A stretch of DNA of 64,000 nucleotides, taken from NCBI GenBank assembly GCA_904419745.1, contig CAJFSS010000001.1, positions 124,001-188,000 of the forward strand, read 5' to 3'. Positions within the stretch are counted from its first letter, which is position 1; each line of letters starts with the position of its first letter. The notes beneath the pieces are model-generated. The model saw only the letters and a program-made list of their open reading frames with translations. It was not told the origin of the DNA and ran no database searches. This document shows, one piece after another, positions 52,308-61,582 of the stretch. A program made the translations under genes and the position numbers. This DNA comes from Candidatus Pseudoruminococcus merdavium. GTDB lineage: Bacteria > Bacillota > Clostridia > Oscillospirales > Ruminococcaceae.

Positions 52308-52925
52308 TTGGGTTCCCAGGCAATTAATACGCTGGAACAGATTTTAGAAGCTGGAAAGCAGGAGTTTTTGGAAAAAGGATACCGCCAGGCTTCCCTTAGA
52401 AATATTACAAAGGGAGCTGGTGTGACAACGGGAGCGTTTTATGGATATTTCAAAAGCAAATCAGAACTGTTTGAGAGCTTGGTAGAAGTACCGGCCAAAA
52501 CTTTTTTGGGGGCTTTTGAACGCGCACAGGAAGAATTTGCGGGGCTTCCACCGGAAGAACAGCCCGATCAGATGGGACGGATTTCCGGCAGTTGTATTGA
52601 ATGGATGGTGGAATACATCTATCAACATTTTGATGCATTTCGTTTGATCCTCTGCTGTTCAGAAGGGACAAAGTATGAAAATTTTGTCCATACGATGGCG
52701 GAAATTGAAGTGGAAGGTACCCACCGATTTTTGGAGGTGCTCAAGGGATTGGGACATGTTGTGCCACATATTGATGAACAGCTGGAACATATTCTGGTAA
52801 GCGGATTATTTTCCTCTTTCTTTGAAATTGTTGTCCACGAAATGCCACAGGAAAAAGCTGTGCGGTATGTCAGAGAACTTCGGACATTTTATACGGCAGG
52901 TTGGCAAAAGATTATGGGGCTTTAG
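52308..52925 (+). CDS. TetR/AcrR family transcriptional regulator
   Basis: A 205-residue regulator. The N-terminal helix-turn-helix reads ILEAGKQEFLEKGYRQASLRN, then GVTTGAFYGYFKSKSELF, the standard TetR DNA-recognition region. The C-terminal ligand-binding helices are not family-specific. It starts with TTG at 52308, with AGAGGTGG upstream. Tandem palindromes over its promoter and two ABC exporter genes 57 bases downstream indicate a self-repressed efflux operon relieved by the exported compound, which is unknown. Confidence 0.9.
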   Translation: MGSQAINTLEQILEAGKQEFLEKGYRQASLRNITKGAGVTTGAFYGYFKSKSELFESLVEVPAKTFLGAFERAQEEFAGLPPEEQPDQMGRISGSCIEWMVEYIYQHFDAFRLILCCSEGTKYENFVHTMAEIEVEGTHRFLEVLKGLGHVVPHIDEQLEHILVSGLFSSFFEIVVHEMPQEKAVRYVRELRTFYTAGWQKIMGL

Positions 52926-52945
52926 CCCTATAATTTTTACCATAT

Positions 52946-52963
52946 AGTTAGTTTTAACTAACT
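52946..52963. promoter_or_regulatory. 18-base palindrome upstream of the first ABC gene
   Basis: AGTTAGTT-TT-AACTAACT lies between tetR and the first ABC gene, 20 bases before the start codon and just after a TATAAT (52929-52934). It may be an additional operator or an mRNA hairpin controlling translation. Confidence 0.45.
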
Positions 52964-52982
52964 TACAATAAGGAGTGATTTG

Positions 52983-54779
52983 ATGGAAGGAAACAAGAAA
53001 AAACGGAGCAGCCTTGCCCGGCTGATGGAATATGCCGGAGGGCATAAAAAGCTCACCATTTTGGGGTGCGCCCTCTCAGGCATCTCCGCTATTTTGGCAA
53101 TGGCCCCTTACATTTGCATCTGGTATGTCGCACGCGGGGTATTTGCATCGCTGTCCAATCTATCCGCGGCCCAGGGCCTTATACAATATGGATGGATTGC
53201 ACTTGGATTGGCAGTTGCCAGTATGCTGGTGTATTTTGGAGCGCTGATGTGTACGCATTTGGCAGCTTTCCGGACAGCAAGAAACATGCGGAGTACTGCG
53301 GCAAAACATCTGGTAGACGTCCCTCTGGGATATTTCAGCCAGAGCCAATCCGGTAAACTCAGAAAGGCAATTGATGACAATGCAGGAATGACAGAATCGC
53401 TGTTGGCGCATCAGCTCCCGGATCTGATTGGCGCCATTGTGACTCCGTTTGCAGCAATTATCCTGCTATTCGTCTTTGACTGGCGGATGGGACTTATCTG
53501 CCTAATTCCAATAATTCTGGCAGTCTATTTGCTTACACGGATGATGGGCGGGAAAAATGCAAGGTTTTTCAGCCGTTATCAAAAGGCATTGGAAGATTTG
53601 AGCGCAGAAGCTACGGAGTATGTGCGAGGAATTCCGGTGGTAAAGGTTTTCCAGCAAACAGTTTACTCCTTCAAATCCTTTTATTCTTCCATTCTCAGCT
53701 ACAGCAAATTGGCGGAAGATTATTCTATGTCATGCCGAAACCCGATGACCGGATTTACCACCGTTCTCAACAGCACATTCGTCCTGCTGATTCCCATGGG
53801 CATGATACTGTGCCAGGGTGCGTCTGATGGCTTTGCAGTTCTGGTAGACTTGCTGTTTTATATTCTCTTTACCCCCATGTGTGCATTGATGATGACCCGC
53901 ATTATGTATGCAAGTGAGGCCAACATGGAGGCGGATGAGGCAGTCCGCAAACTGGATGAAATCATGGAAGTACAGCCGCTTGGGGAAGAAAATGGAAAAC
54001 CCATTTCTCTAAGGGACAGTGGGATAGAATTGAAACATGTCACCTTTACCTATCCGGGCAGTGTTTCCCCCGCTTTAAAGGACGTCAGCTTTGTAATTCC
54101 ACAGGGTTCTACAGTGGCCTTGGTTGGCCCCTCCGGAGGGGGCAAGACCACTGCGGCAAGCCTGATACCGAGATTTTGGGATCCGCAAGAGGGCCAGGTA
54201 TTGGTAGGTGGAGTCGATGTCAAACGCCTGCCCTCTCAGCAATTGATGGAACAAGTTGCGTTTGTTTTCCAGGATACCCGGCTTTTTAAAACAAGCCTTT
54301 TGGAGAATATTCGTGCAGCTCGTCCCGGTGCCACCGAACAGGAGGTGCTGAAAGCGGCTCATCTGGCCCAATGCGATGACATTCTTAAGAAATTTCCAAA
54401 TGGTTTGAATACGATGGTGGGAAGCAAGGGGACATATCTCTCCGGAGGGGAATGCCAGAGGATTGCTCTGGCCAGAGCGATCTTGAAAGACGCGCCAATC
54501 ATTGTCCTTGACGAGGCAACTGCATTTGCTGATCCCGAGAATGAGGCGCTGATCCAAAAAGCATTTGAAGCCCTGACAAGGGGAAAAACAGTTCTAATGA
54601 TTGCCCATCGCCTCTCTACAGTACAAAATGCAGATCAGATTCTGGTATTGGAAGATGGACGGATTACGGAGCAGGGAACCCATCAGCAGCTTGTTGAAAA
54701 ACAGGGGACTTATGCCAAGATGTGGAAGGATTACCGGACTTCTGCGCAGTGGAAAGTCGGAAAGGAGATGCGCGTATGA
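52983..54779 (+). CDS. ABC exporter, first subunit (fused membrane and ATPase domains)
   Basis: A 598-residue half-transporter. Six membrane helices occupy residues ~18-300. The nucleotide-binding domain follows with Walker A LVGPSGGGKTTAA, signature YLSGGECQR and Walker B IIVLDEATAFAD, with an H-loop in MIAHRLST. All ATPase residues look intact. The family includes heterodimeric drug and siderophore exporters. ATG 52983 has AGGAG seven bases upstream. Its stop overlaps the second ABC gene by four bases, so the two should form a heterodimer. The substrate is unknown. Confidence 0.92.
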   Translation: MEGNKKKRSSLARLMEYAGGHKKLTILGCALSGISAILAMAPYICIWYVARGVFASLSNLSAAQGLIQYGWIALGLAVASMLVYFGALMCTHLAAFRTARNMRSTAAKHLVDVPLGYFSQSQSGKLRKAIDDNAGMTESLLAHQLPDLIGAIVTPFAAIILLFVFDWRMGLICLIPIILAVYLLTRMMGGKNARFFSRYQKALEDLSAEATEYVRGIPVVKVFQQTVYSFKSFYSSILSYSKLAEDYSMSCRNPMTGFTTVLNSTFVLLIPMGMILCQGASDGFAVLVDLLFYILFTPMCALMMTRIMYASEANMEADEAVRKLDEIMEVQPLGEENGKPISLRDSGIELKHVTFTYPGSVSPALKDVSFVIPQGSTVALVGPSGGGKTTAASLIPRFWDPQEGQVLVGGVDVKRLPSQQLMEQVAFVFQDTRLFKTSLLENIRAARPGATEQEVLKAAHLAQCDDILKKFPNGLNTMVGSKGTYLSGGECQRIALARAILKDAPIIVLDEATAFADPENEALIQKAFEALTRGKTVLMIAHRLSTVQNADQILVLEDGRITEQGTHQQLVEKQGTYAKMWKDYRTSAQWKVGKEMRV

Positions 54780-56521
54780 TTCGAAAACTGCAAAAGACCT
54801 TTGCTTTGTCAAAACAAGGCGCAAAGGATCTGGTAAAAGCCACCCTTCTCACCGTGCTCGCCAATTTGAGCCTGATGTTTCCGGTTGGCCTGTTGATTTT
54901 AGTCCTTTCCAATATCATGGATGCACTGCAAAGCGGAGGGAATCCAGCCGCCGGTGTTTGGGGCTACACGGCACTGGCCGTCCTGCTTGCAGTACTTATT
55001 TATCTGATTCATTGGATTCAATATAAAAGCCTGTATATTGCAACATACAAGGAAAGTGCAAACCGCCGGGTCAGTCTTGCAGAAAAACTGCGCCAGCTCC
55101 CGCTTTCCTTTTTTGGGCAACGGGATCTGTCCGATTTGACTGCGACTATTATGGCGGATTGCAGTTCACTCGAACAAGCCTTTTCGCATTATATTCCGCA
55201 GTTATTCGGAACAGTGATTTCTACGGTTCTGATTGCAATCGGCCTATTCTGTATGGATTGGAGAATGGCACTGGCCGCAGTTTGGGTGGTTCCTGTGTCC
55301 GCCGTTCTGGTTGTGGGTTCCAAGTGGATTCAGGACAAATTTGGCACAAAAAATATTTTGGCAAAACGGGCGACTACGGACGCCTTGCAGGAATTGCTTG
55401 AAACCATCAAGGATATCAAAGCCTGTAACCAAAAAGAAAAGTATCTTGACACTTTGGAAGAAAAACTGAAAGGGGAAGAGCGCGCTGCCATTCGCTCTGA
55501 ACTGGCAACCGGCGTTTTTGTCACTTCGGCCCAGGCATTTCTGCGCATCGGAATTGCAACAACGATTCTTGCTGGGATTACGCTGCTGGTCTCCGGTCAG
55601 ATTGACTTGGTACTGTTCTTAATTTTCCTCATTGTTGTATCCAGGTTGTATGATCCACTGAATGTGTGCTATATGAACCTGGCGGCGACTTTTAGTGCAA
55701 AACTGAAAATTGAACGAATGCGTGCCATTGAGGAACAGCCGGTACAGACAGGAGCGGAAAACTATACTCCGAACGGATATGATATTTCGTTTGACCGTGT
55801 AAAATTTGCATACCATGAAAACGAAGGAGTATTGGAGGACGTCTCTTTTACTGCAAAACAAGGGGAGGTGACGGCGCTTGTCGGCCCCTCTGGCGGAGGA
55901 AAGAGTACAGCAACCAAACTTGCCGCAAGGTTTTGGGATGTAAATAACGGGAAAATTACAATTGGAGGAGTGGATATCTCCACCATTGATCCGGAGGCGC
56001 TACTGAAAAACTATGCGATCGTTTTCCAGGATGTTGTTTTATTCCATGATACCGTGATGGAAAATATCCGGCTGGGACGCAGAGATGCAACGGACGAAGA
56101 GGTGCTTGCTGCGGCCAAAGCTGCACAGTGCGACGAATTTGTACAAAAACTACCGGATGGTTATCAGACCATAATCGGAGAAAATGGTTCTACGCTTTCG
56201 GGAGGGGAACGCCAGCGTATTTCCATTGCCCGTGCAGTCCTGAAGGATGCGCCTGTTATCCTCCTGGATGAGGCGACAGCAAGCCTGGATGTAGAAAATG
56301 AAACTGCGGTTCAGGCTGCTCTCTCCCGTTTGGTACGGGATAAGACTGTGCTAATCATTGCTCACCGAATGCGTACTGTGATGGGCGCGGATAAGGTGGT
56401 TGTCCTTTCCGGAGGAAAAATCGCGGAGATGGGAACCCCGGATCATCTGATGAGACACAATGGAATTTTTGCACACATGGTGGAATTGCAGACCCAGAGC
56501 CAAAACTGGATGTTGCAGTAA
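54776..56521 (+). CDS. ABC exporter, second subunit (fused membrane and ATPase domains)
   Basis: A 581-residue half-transporter. Six helices occupy residues ~20-300 and a nucleotide-binding domain follows. Walker A is LVGPSGGGKSTAT, the signature is TLSGGERQR, Walker B is VILLDEATASLD, and the H-loop is in IIAHRMRT. Both sites appear catalytic, with no obvious degenerate half, unlike several heterodimeric exporters. The ATG overlaps the upstream stop (ATGA, 54776-54779), giving translational coupling. A 29-bp perfect hairpin follows 26 bases after its stop. Confidence 0.92.
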   Translation: MIRKLQKTFALSKQGAKDLVKATLLTVLANLSLMFPVGLLILVLSNIMDALQSGGNPAAGVWGYTALAVLLAVLIYLIHWIQYKSLYIATYKESANRRVSLAEKLRQLPLSFFGQRDLSDLTATIMADCSSLEQAFSHYIPQLFGTVISTVLIAIGLFCMDWRMALAAVWVVPVSAVLVVGSKWIQDKFGTKNILAKRATTDALQELLETIKDIKACNQKEKYLDTLEEKLKGEERAAIRSELATGVFVTSAQAFLRIGIATTILAGITLLVSGQIDLVLFLIFLIVVSRLYDPLNVCYMNLAATFSAKLKIERMRAIEEQPVQTGAENYTPNGYDISFDRVKFAYHENEGVLEDVSFTAKQGEVTALVGPSGGGKSTATKLAARFWDVNNGKITIGGVDISTIDPEALLKNYAIVFQDVVLFHDTVMENIRLGRRDATDEEVLAAAKAAQCDEFVQKLPDGYQTIIGENGSTLSGGERQRISIARAVLKDAPVILLDEATASLDVENETAVQAALSRLVRDKTVLIIAHRMRTVMGADKVVVLSGGKIAEMGTPDHLMRHNGIFAHMVELQTQSQNWMLQ

Positions 56522-56547
56522 AATGCAAAATAAATAGAATTTGAAGA

Positions 56548-56610
56548 TTTCCTTAAAAAGTCACCGCGTCCTATACTGTGTGTATAGGACGCGGTGACTT
56601 TTTAAGGAAA
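56548..56610. terminator. 29-bp perfect inverted repeat after the ABC operon
   Basis: Bases 56548-56576 are the exact reverse complement of 56582-56610, with a five-base loop TGTGT. The core carries AAAAAGTCACCGCG and its complement, so each strand has a T run inside the 3' arm. It is much longer than the other terminators in the window. It can act in both directions. Confidence 0.8.
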
Positions 56611-56827
56611 TATAATGCGGCTAGGTATTCCGTATGGATTACAAGCATAACCCGATATGCGTCTAGGTCAACATGATGAGAAGCGTTGATAAAAGAAATT
56701 TTTGGATGTGAGGACAAGAGAAGGTGCCCACTTTGAGTAAAAGAAAGAGTCTGAACGCGAATTGCATCCAGACTCAGTGAGTAGCGTTGACAAAATAGAT
56801 ACCGGCTATAAGCGCGGGCGCAAAACA
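56611..56827. other. Gene-free region between the ABC operon and tRNA-Thr
   Basis: No credible gene. An inverted repeat GAGTCTG/CAGACTC lies at 56747-56775. Two similar direct repeats, GAAGCGTTGATAAAA and GTAGCGTTGACAAAA, lie about 100 bases apart. The origin is unknown. Confidence 0.4.
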
Positions 56828-56854
56828 AAACGCACCCCACAAAAGTGGGGTGCG
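56828..56854 (-). terminator. Terminator of tRNA-Thr
   Basis: CGCACCCCAC pairs with GTGGGGTGCG around four A residues on the forward strand. On the reverse strand the stem is followed by TTTTGTTTT. Confidence 0.88.
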
Positions 56855-56879
56855 CGTCTTGGGAGCGGCAGTTTGCCGC

Positions 56880-56955
56880 TGGAGCTACTGGTCGGACTCG
56901 AACCGACGGCCTGCGCATTACGAATGCGCTGCTCTACCAACTGAGCCACAGTAGC
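56880..56955 (-). tRNA. tRNA-Thr (anticodon CGU)
   Basis: Seventy-six bases on the reverse strand form a complete tRNA. The acceptor GCTACTG pairs 7/7 with CAGTAGC. The D arm is GCTC/GAGC, the anticodon stem is GCGCA/TGCGC with loop TTCGTAA (anticodon CGT, reading ACG threonine), and the T arm is GTCGG TTCGAGT CCGAC. The discriminator is T and the CCA is encoded. Its own promoter and terminator flank it. Confidence 0.96.
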
Positions 56956-57001
56956 ATAAAAATTGGAATTTTGGTCATACTCGAAGAAAGTCACAACCAA
57001 T

Positions 57002-57029
57002 ATTATAACAAGAAAAAGCGGATAGTCAA
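57002..57029 (-). promoter_or_regulatory. tRNA-Thr promoter
   Basis: On the reverse strand TTGACT (57024-57029), a 16-base spacer and TATAAT (57002-57007), about 45 bases before the tRNA. Confidence 0.75.
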
Positions 57030-57050
57030 GATGTTTTCAAGAAAAATTGA

Positions 57051-57079
57051 TTTACTTCGCAACTTCCTTATAGTATAAT
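57051..57079 (+). promoter_or_regulatory. Promoter of the small membrane protein gene
   Basis: TTTACT at 57051-57056, a 17-base spacer and TATAAT at 57074-57079, divergent from the tRNA promoter. Confidence 0.72.
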
Positions 57080-57196
57080 AAAATCGTTTGAAGCCAAGAT
57101 GCAATCCGAGGTTTCACTTTTAAAAGATTTTTAGGGCGATTCGGTTTCCGAGTGTTAACGGCTCTATGGATATCATGGAACAAAGGAGGATTCCAC

Positions 57197-57559
57197 ATGG
57201 TAGTAGAGTGCATCACGACAGCGGCAATTATCCTGTTGATTGCGTTTACGTTCCTGCGTGCTGGAAGGACAAATTATGCGGTTGCTGTGCTTCCACTGGC
57301 ATTAGTTCCCGTGGTACATGTTATAGCAGGCTGGTGTGCAAAATATTTTGCACAGCTTTTGGGGGCGCGTGTTGGCCTTATAATTCTCTGTGTGGATTTG
57401 CTGGGGCTTGTCATTTCCTGCATTTTATATGGCGTCTTTGTCAATACAATTTCCTCCAAAGGTTCCAGAAAGACATATCTTATCTGCTGTGGTGCATTTT
57501 CTGTAATTTTCACCTTTCTTTTGATGCGTGGGGTAGTGGATACGCATTTTGTCCATTAA
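57197..57559 (+). CDS. Small integral membrane protein of unknown function
   Basis: A 120-residue hydrophobic protein with four predicted helices: ITTAAIILLIAFTFLR, YAVAVLPLALVPVVHVIAG, VGLIILCVDLLGLVISCILY, and a last helix starting YLICCGAFSVIFTFLLM. I do not recognise a named family. ATG 57197 with AAAGGAGG seven bases upstream supports translation; a frame opening at 57152 is less likely. It sits between tRNA-Thr and rpoB on the rpoB strand, with its own promoter. Confidence 0.75.
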   Translation: MVVECITTAAIILLIAFTFLRAGRTNYAVAVLPLALVPVVHVIAGWCAKYFAQLLGARVGLIILCVDLLGLVISCILYGVFVNTISSKGSRKTYLICCGAFSVIFTFLLMRGVVDTHFVH

Positions 57560-57602
57560 CAAATTTCCCGAAAGAAAAAGGGCGAGTACAAGCAAAAAAT
57601 GC

Positions 57603-57631
57603 TTGACTTTGCCCTTTATTTGCCGTATACT
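57603..57631 (+). promoter_or_regulatory. rpoBC promoter
   Basis: TTGACT at 57603-57608, a 17-base spacer and TATACT at 57626-57631. A second TATAAT lies at 57634-57639. It gives a leader of about 165 bases. Confidence 0.75.
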
Positions 57632-57722
57632 ATTATAATGTATCAAAATGGACAATCACGCCCTCAAGAATAATGGTATTATAGCACAGGGTACACAAAA
57701 ACACAAGACCTAAAATGCAAAA

Positions 57723-57752
57723 ACTAAAACAAGGCGACGGTTTTGTTTTAGT
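57723..57752 (+). promoter_or_regulatory. Hairpin in the rpoB leader
   Basis: ACTAAAACAA (57723-57732) pairs with TTGTTTTAGT (57743-57752) around GGCGACGGTT. TTTACA with a 17-base spacer and TAGATT (about 57754-57782) directly after it is a possible second promoter. Confidence 0.45.
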
Positions 57753-57802
57753 GTTTACATTGTGTCGGACTGCAAATAGATTGAATGGAGTGAGCAAAGC
57801 CT

Positions 57803-60800
57803 ATGGTGAATGTCAAGCCAGTACAGCTGGGCAAGAACGTACGAATGAGCTTTTCGCGGATTAATGAGGTTTTGGAAATGCCAAACCTGATTGAAATCCA
57901 GAAAAACTCATACCAATGGTTCCTCGAGGAAGGCCTGAAAGAGGTTTTCCACGACGTCTCAGCGATTACGGACTACACCGGAAACCTGGTACTCGATTTT
58001 ATTGACTACCGCCTTGACGAGCAGCCGAAATATTCGGTGGAAGAGTGCAAGGAACGGGATGCCACTTACGCGGCTCCGCTTCGTGTGCGCGCACGGCTTT
58101 TGAACAAGGAAACCGGCGAAGTCAAAGAGCAGGAAATTTTTATGGGCGATTTTCCTCTCATGACAGAAAGCGGTACCTTTGTCATTAACGGCGCGGAACG
58201 TGCGATTGTTTCCCAGCTCGTTCGTTCTCCCGGTGTTTACTATGGAATGAATTTTGACAAAACCGGTAAAAAACTGTTTAATGCAACAGTAATCCCGAAC
58301 CGCGGCGCTTGGCTGGAATACGAGACGGATTCCAACGATATTTTCTACGTCCGTATCGATAAAAACAGAAAGCTCCCGGTAACCACATTTATCCGTGCTC
58401 TTGGTCTGTCGACTGATCAGCAGATTATTGACTTCTTTGGTGAAGACGACCGCATGCTTGCTACCATTCAAAAGGATGCGACCAAAAATACCGAGGAAGC
58501 GCTACTGGAAGTATATCGGAAGCTCCGTCCGGGCGAACCTCCGACGATTGAGAGCGCGCAATCTCATCTTGACATGCTCTTCTTCGATCCGAGAAGATAC
58601 GACATGTCCAAAGTGGGACGCTACAAATACAATAAGAAACTTGCTTTGGGTACCCGGATTACTGGAAAGACCCTGGCTCAGCCGGTTGTCAACCCATTGA
58701 CCGGTGAGATCATTGCGGAAGAAGGCCAGACTCTTACCCGGGAAATGGCTCATGATATTGAGCGCAGCGGTGTGGATACCGTTTACCTGAATGTGGAAGA
58801 CAAACTGGTAAAGGTCATCTCCAACGGTATGGTAAACCTGGCTGATTTTGTCTCCTTTGATCCTCTGGAAGAGCTCGGCATCAAGGAGAAAGTCCGCTTC
58901 AGCGTACTTCGCGAAATCCTTGAAAGTGCTGCGGATGAAGATGCTTTGAAGGAGGCTATTTCTGCACGCATTGACGAGCTGATTCCAAAGCATATCATTA
59001 TTGATGATATCTTTTCCACGATTAACTATTTGAATAATCTTGGCTATGAGGTTGGTACGACTGATGATATCGACCACTTGGGCAACCGTAGAATCCGTTC
59101 TGTTGGGGAGCTGCTCCAAAACCAGTTCCGGATTGGTTTTTCCAGAATGGAACGTGTCATCCGCGAGAGAATGACCCTTCAGGCACAGGACATGGATATT
59201 GTGACCCCGCAGGCGTTGATCAATATTCGTCCAGTTGTCGCTGCCATCAAGGAATTCTTCGGTTCTTCCCCGCTGTCCCAGTTCATGGATCAGAACAATC
59301 CTCTGGCAGAACTGACTCATAAGAGACGTCTTTCCGCATTGGGACCAGGTGGTTTGTCCCGTGACCGTGCAGGATTTGAGGTCCGTGACGTCCACTATAC
59401 TCATTACGGACGCATGTGTCCGATTGAGACCCCAGAAGGCCCAAACATCGGACTTATCTCCTACCTTGCGACCTATGCAAGAATTAATGAATATGGCTTT
59501 ATTGAAGCGCCCTACCGCCGTGTGGATAAAGAAACCGGCGTAGTCACCGATGAAGTCACTTATATGACTGCGGATATGGAAGATGAATATGTTGTCGCCC
59601 AGGCAAACGAACCGTTGGATGAAAATCACCGTTTTGCAAACCAGCGCGTCAATGTCCGTTTCCGTGACCAGATTGTATCCATGGACAGAGCCCGCGTTGA
59701 TTATATGGATGTTTCCCCGAAGATGGTTGTCTCCGTGGCAACGGCTATGATTCCGTTTTTGGAAAACGATGACGCAAACCGTGCTCTGATGGGTGCAAAC
59801 ATGCAGCGTCAGGCAGTTCCTCTGCTCAAAACGGAATCTCCGATTGTTGGAACCGGCATGGAGTACAAGGCGGCAGTGGATTCCGGCGTCTGCGTCCTTG
59901 CAAAAGAGGACGGCGTTGTCGAGCGCGTAAGCGCGGACGAAATTGTCATCCGGAATGAGCAGGGCGCAAATCGTACCTATAAACTGATTAAGTTCATGCG
60001 TTCCAACCAGGGGACCTGCATTAACCAGCGCCCGATTGTCGAGCTTGGTGAAAAAGTCACTAAAGGGCAGGTCATTGCTGACGGCCCTGCAACCAGCAAT
60101 GGGGAAATCAGCCTTGGTAAAAATGCCCTGGTCGGATTTATGACATGGGAAGGCTATAACTACGAGGACGCAGTCCTTTTAAACGAGAAGCTTGTCCGCG
60201 ACGATGTTTATACCTCTATCCATATTGAGGAATACGAGACGGAAGCGCGCGACACAAAACTTGGGCCTGAGGAAATCACTCGCGACATCCCGAATGTCGG
60301 TGAGGACGCGCTCAAAGATCTGGACGACCGCGGAATTATCCGCATCGGTGCAGAAGTTCGTTCCGGCGATATCCTCGTCGGCAAAGTCACTCCGAAGGGA
60401 GAGACAGAACTGACGGCGGAAGAGCGCCTGTTGCGCGCCATTTTTGGTGAAAAGGCAAGGGAAGTCCGCGATACATCCCTAAAAGTCCCACATGGGGAAT
60501 ATGGAATTGTCGTCGACGTCAAAGTCTTTACAAGAGAAAACAGTGATGAGCTCAGCCCAGGCGTCAATATGGTTGTCCGCTGCTATGTAGCGCAGAAGAG
60601 AAAAATCTCTGTCGGCGACAAAATGGCGGGACGCCATGGAAACAAGGGTGTCGTTTCCCGCATTCTCCCGCAGGAAGATATGCCGTTTTTACCGGACGGT
60701 ACTCCGCTTGATATCGTGCTCAACCCGCTGGGCGTTCCGTCCCGTATGAATATCGGGCAGGTATTGGAAGTGCATCTGGGTTATGCTGCCAAAGCACTTG

Positions 60801-61564
60801 GGTGGAAGATCATGACCCCGGTCTTCGATGGCGCAAACGAGGAGGACATCCGCGACGCCTTGCGTGAAGCGGGCTATGCGGAGGACGGAAAAGTCCAGCT
60901 TTATGACGGACGTACTGGCGAGCCGTTTGACAACCGTGTCACTGTTGGCTACATGTATTACCTCAAACTTCATCATTTGGTTGATGATAAAATCCACGCA
61001 CGTTCTACTGGCCCGTACTCTCTGGTTACGCAGCAGCCTCTGGGTGGTAAAGCCCAGTTCGGCGGACAGCGTTTCGGTGAGATGGAGGTTTGGGCTCTGG
61101 AGGCATATGGCGCAGCCTATACCCTTCAGGAGATTTTGACCGTCAAATCCGACGATGTGGTTGGCCGTGTCAAGACCTATGAGGCCATCGTCAAAGGACA
61201 GAATGTCCCAACTCCAGGAATTCCGGAAGCTTGCAAAGTCCTTATCAAGGAACTTCAGTCCCTTGCACTCGATATCCGTGTGCTGGATAAAGACGGAAAT
61301 GAAATCGACCTCAAGCAGGATTTTGATGATGACGACGATATCGGTATGCATCATATGGATGACGGCGCATTTGAAAATGTTGCAGTCGAAGGTGATATGG
61401 AAGGCTATGCCGTCCATGATGCGGAGGATGAGGATACTGGTATGACAGATATTGGTGAGCCGACAGAGGAAGACACCTTGGAGGAAGAACCGGAAACTCT
61501 CTTTGATGAGGTGGATAGTTTTGACCTCGGCAAAGATGTATTTGGCGACGAAGAAGAATTCTAA
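57803..61564 (+). CDS. rpoB: RNA polymerase beta subunit
   Basis: A 1253-residue beta subunit. The rifampicin-binding region is intact and wild-type in appearance ([20 protein letters not shown], then [17 protein letters not shown]). The catalytic-loop and switch motifs appear as [14 protein letters not shown] and [20 protein letters not shown]. After the conserved end, about 85 residues form a very acidic tail ([14 protein letters not shown] and DEEEF end), as in many Clostridia. ATG 57803 is followed by GTG; GGAG lies about 12 bases upstream, a weak spacing. The gene has its own promoter, and rplL does not precede it. rpoC follows after 18 bases. Confidence 0.97.
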   Translation: MVNVKPVQLGKNVRMSFSRINEVLEMPNLIEIQKNSYQWFLEEGLKEVFHDVSAITDYTGNLVLDFIDYRLDEQPKYSVEECKERDATYAAPLRVRARLLNKETGEVKEQEIFMGDFPLMTESGTFVINGAERAIVSQLVRSPGVYYGMNFDKTGKKLFNATVIPNRGAWLEYETDSNDIFYVRIDKNRKLPVTTFIRALGLSTDQQIIDFFGEDDRMLATIQKDATKNTEEALLEVYRKLRPGEPPTIESAQSHLDMLFFDPRRYDMSKVGRYKYNKKLALGTRITGKTLAQPVVNPLTGEIIAEEGQTLTREMAHDIERSGVDTVYLNVEDKLVKVISNGMVNLADFVSFDPLEELGIKEKVRFSVLREILESAADEDALKEAISARIDELIPKHIIIDDIFSTINYLNNLGYEVGTTDDIDHLGNRRIRSVGELLQNQFRIGFSRMERVIRERMTLQAQDMDIVTPQALINIRPVVAAIKEFFGSSPLSQFMDQNNPLAELTHKRRLSALGPGGLSRDRAGFEVRDVHYTHYGRMCPIETPEGPNIGLISYLATYARINEYGFIEAPYRRVDKETGVVTDEVTYMTADMEDEYVVAQANEPLDENHRFANQRVNVRFRDQIVSMDRARVDYMDVSPKMVVSVATAMIPFLENDDANRALMGANMQRQAVPLLKTESPIVGTGMEYKAAVDSGVCVLAKEDGVVERVSADEIVIRNEQGANRTYKLIKFMRSNQGTCINQRPIVELGEKVTKGQVIADGPATSNGEISLGKNALVGFMTWEGYNYEDAVLLNEKLVRDDVYTSIHIEEYETEARDTKLGPEEITRDIPNVGEDALKDLDDRGIIRIGAEVRSGDILVGKVTPKGETELTAEERLLRAIFGEKAREVRDTSLKVPHGEYGIVVDVKVFTRENSDELSPGVNMVVRCYVAQKRKISVGDKMAGRHGNKGVVSRILPQEDMPFLPDGTPLDIVLNPLGVPSRMNIGQVLEVHLGYAAKALGWKIMTPVFDGANEEDIRDALREAGYAEDGKVQLYDGRTGEPFDNRVTVGYMYYLKLHHLVDDKIHARSTGPYSLVTQQPLGGKAQFGGQRFGEMEVWALEAYGAAYTLQEILTVKSDDVVGRVKTYEAIVKGQNVPTPGIPEACKVLIKELQSLALDIRVLDKDGNEIDLKQDFDDDDDIGMHHMDDGAFENVAVEGDMEGYAVHDAEDEDTGMTDIGEPTEEDTLEEEPETLFDEVDSFDLGKDVFGDEEEF

Positions 61565-61582
61565 GAGAGAGGGGTCGTAATT

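Noticed and set aside
56571..56918. 115-codon reverse frame across tRNA-Thr
   Set aside because: It overlaps a complete tRNA, its terminator and the 29-bp hairpin and has no ribosome binding site.
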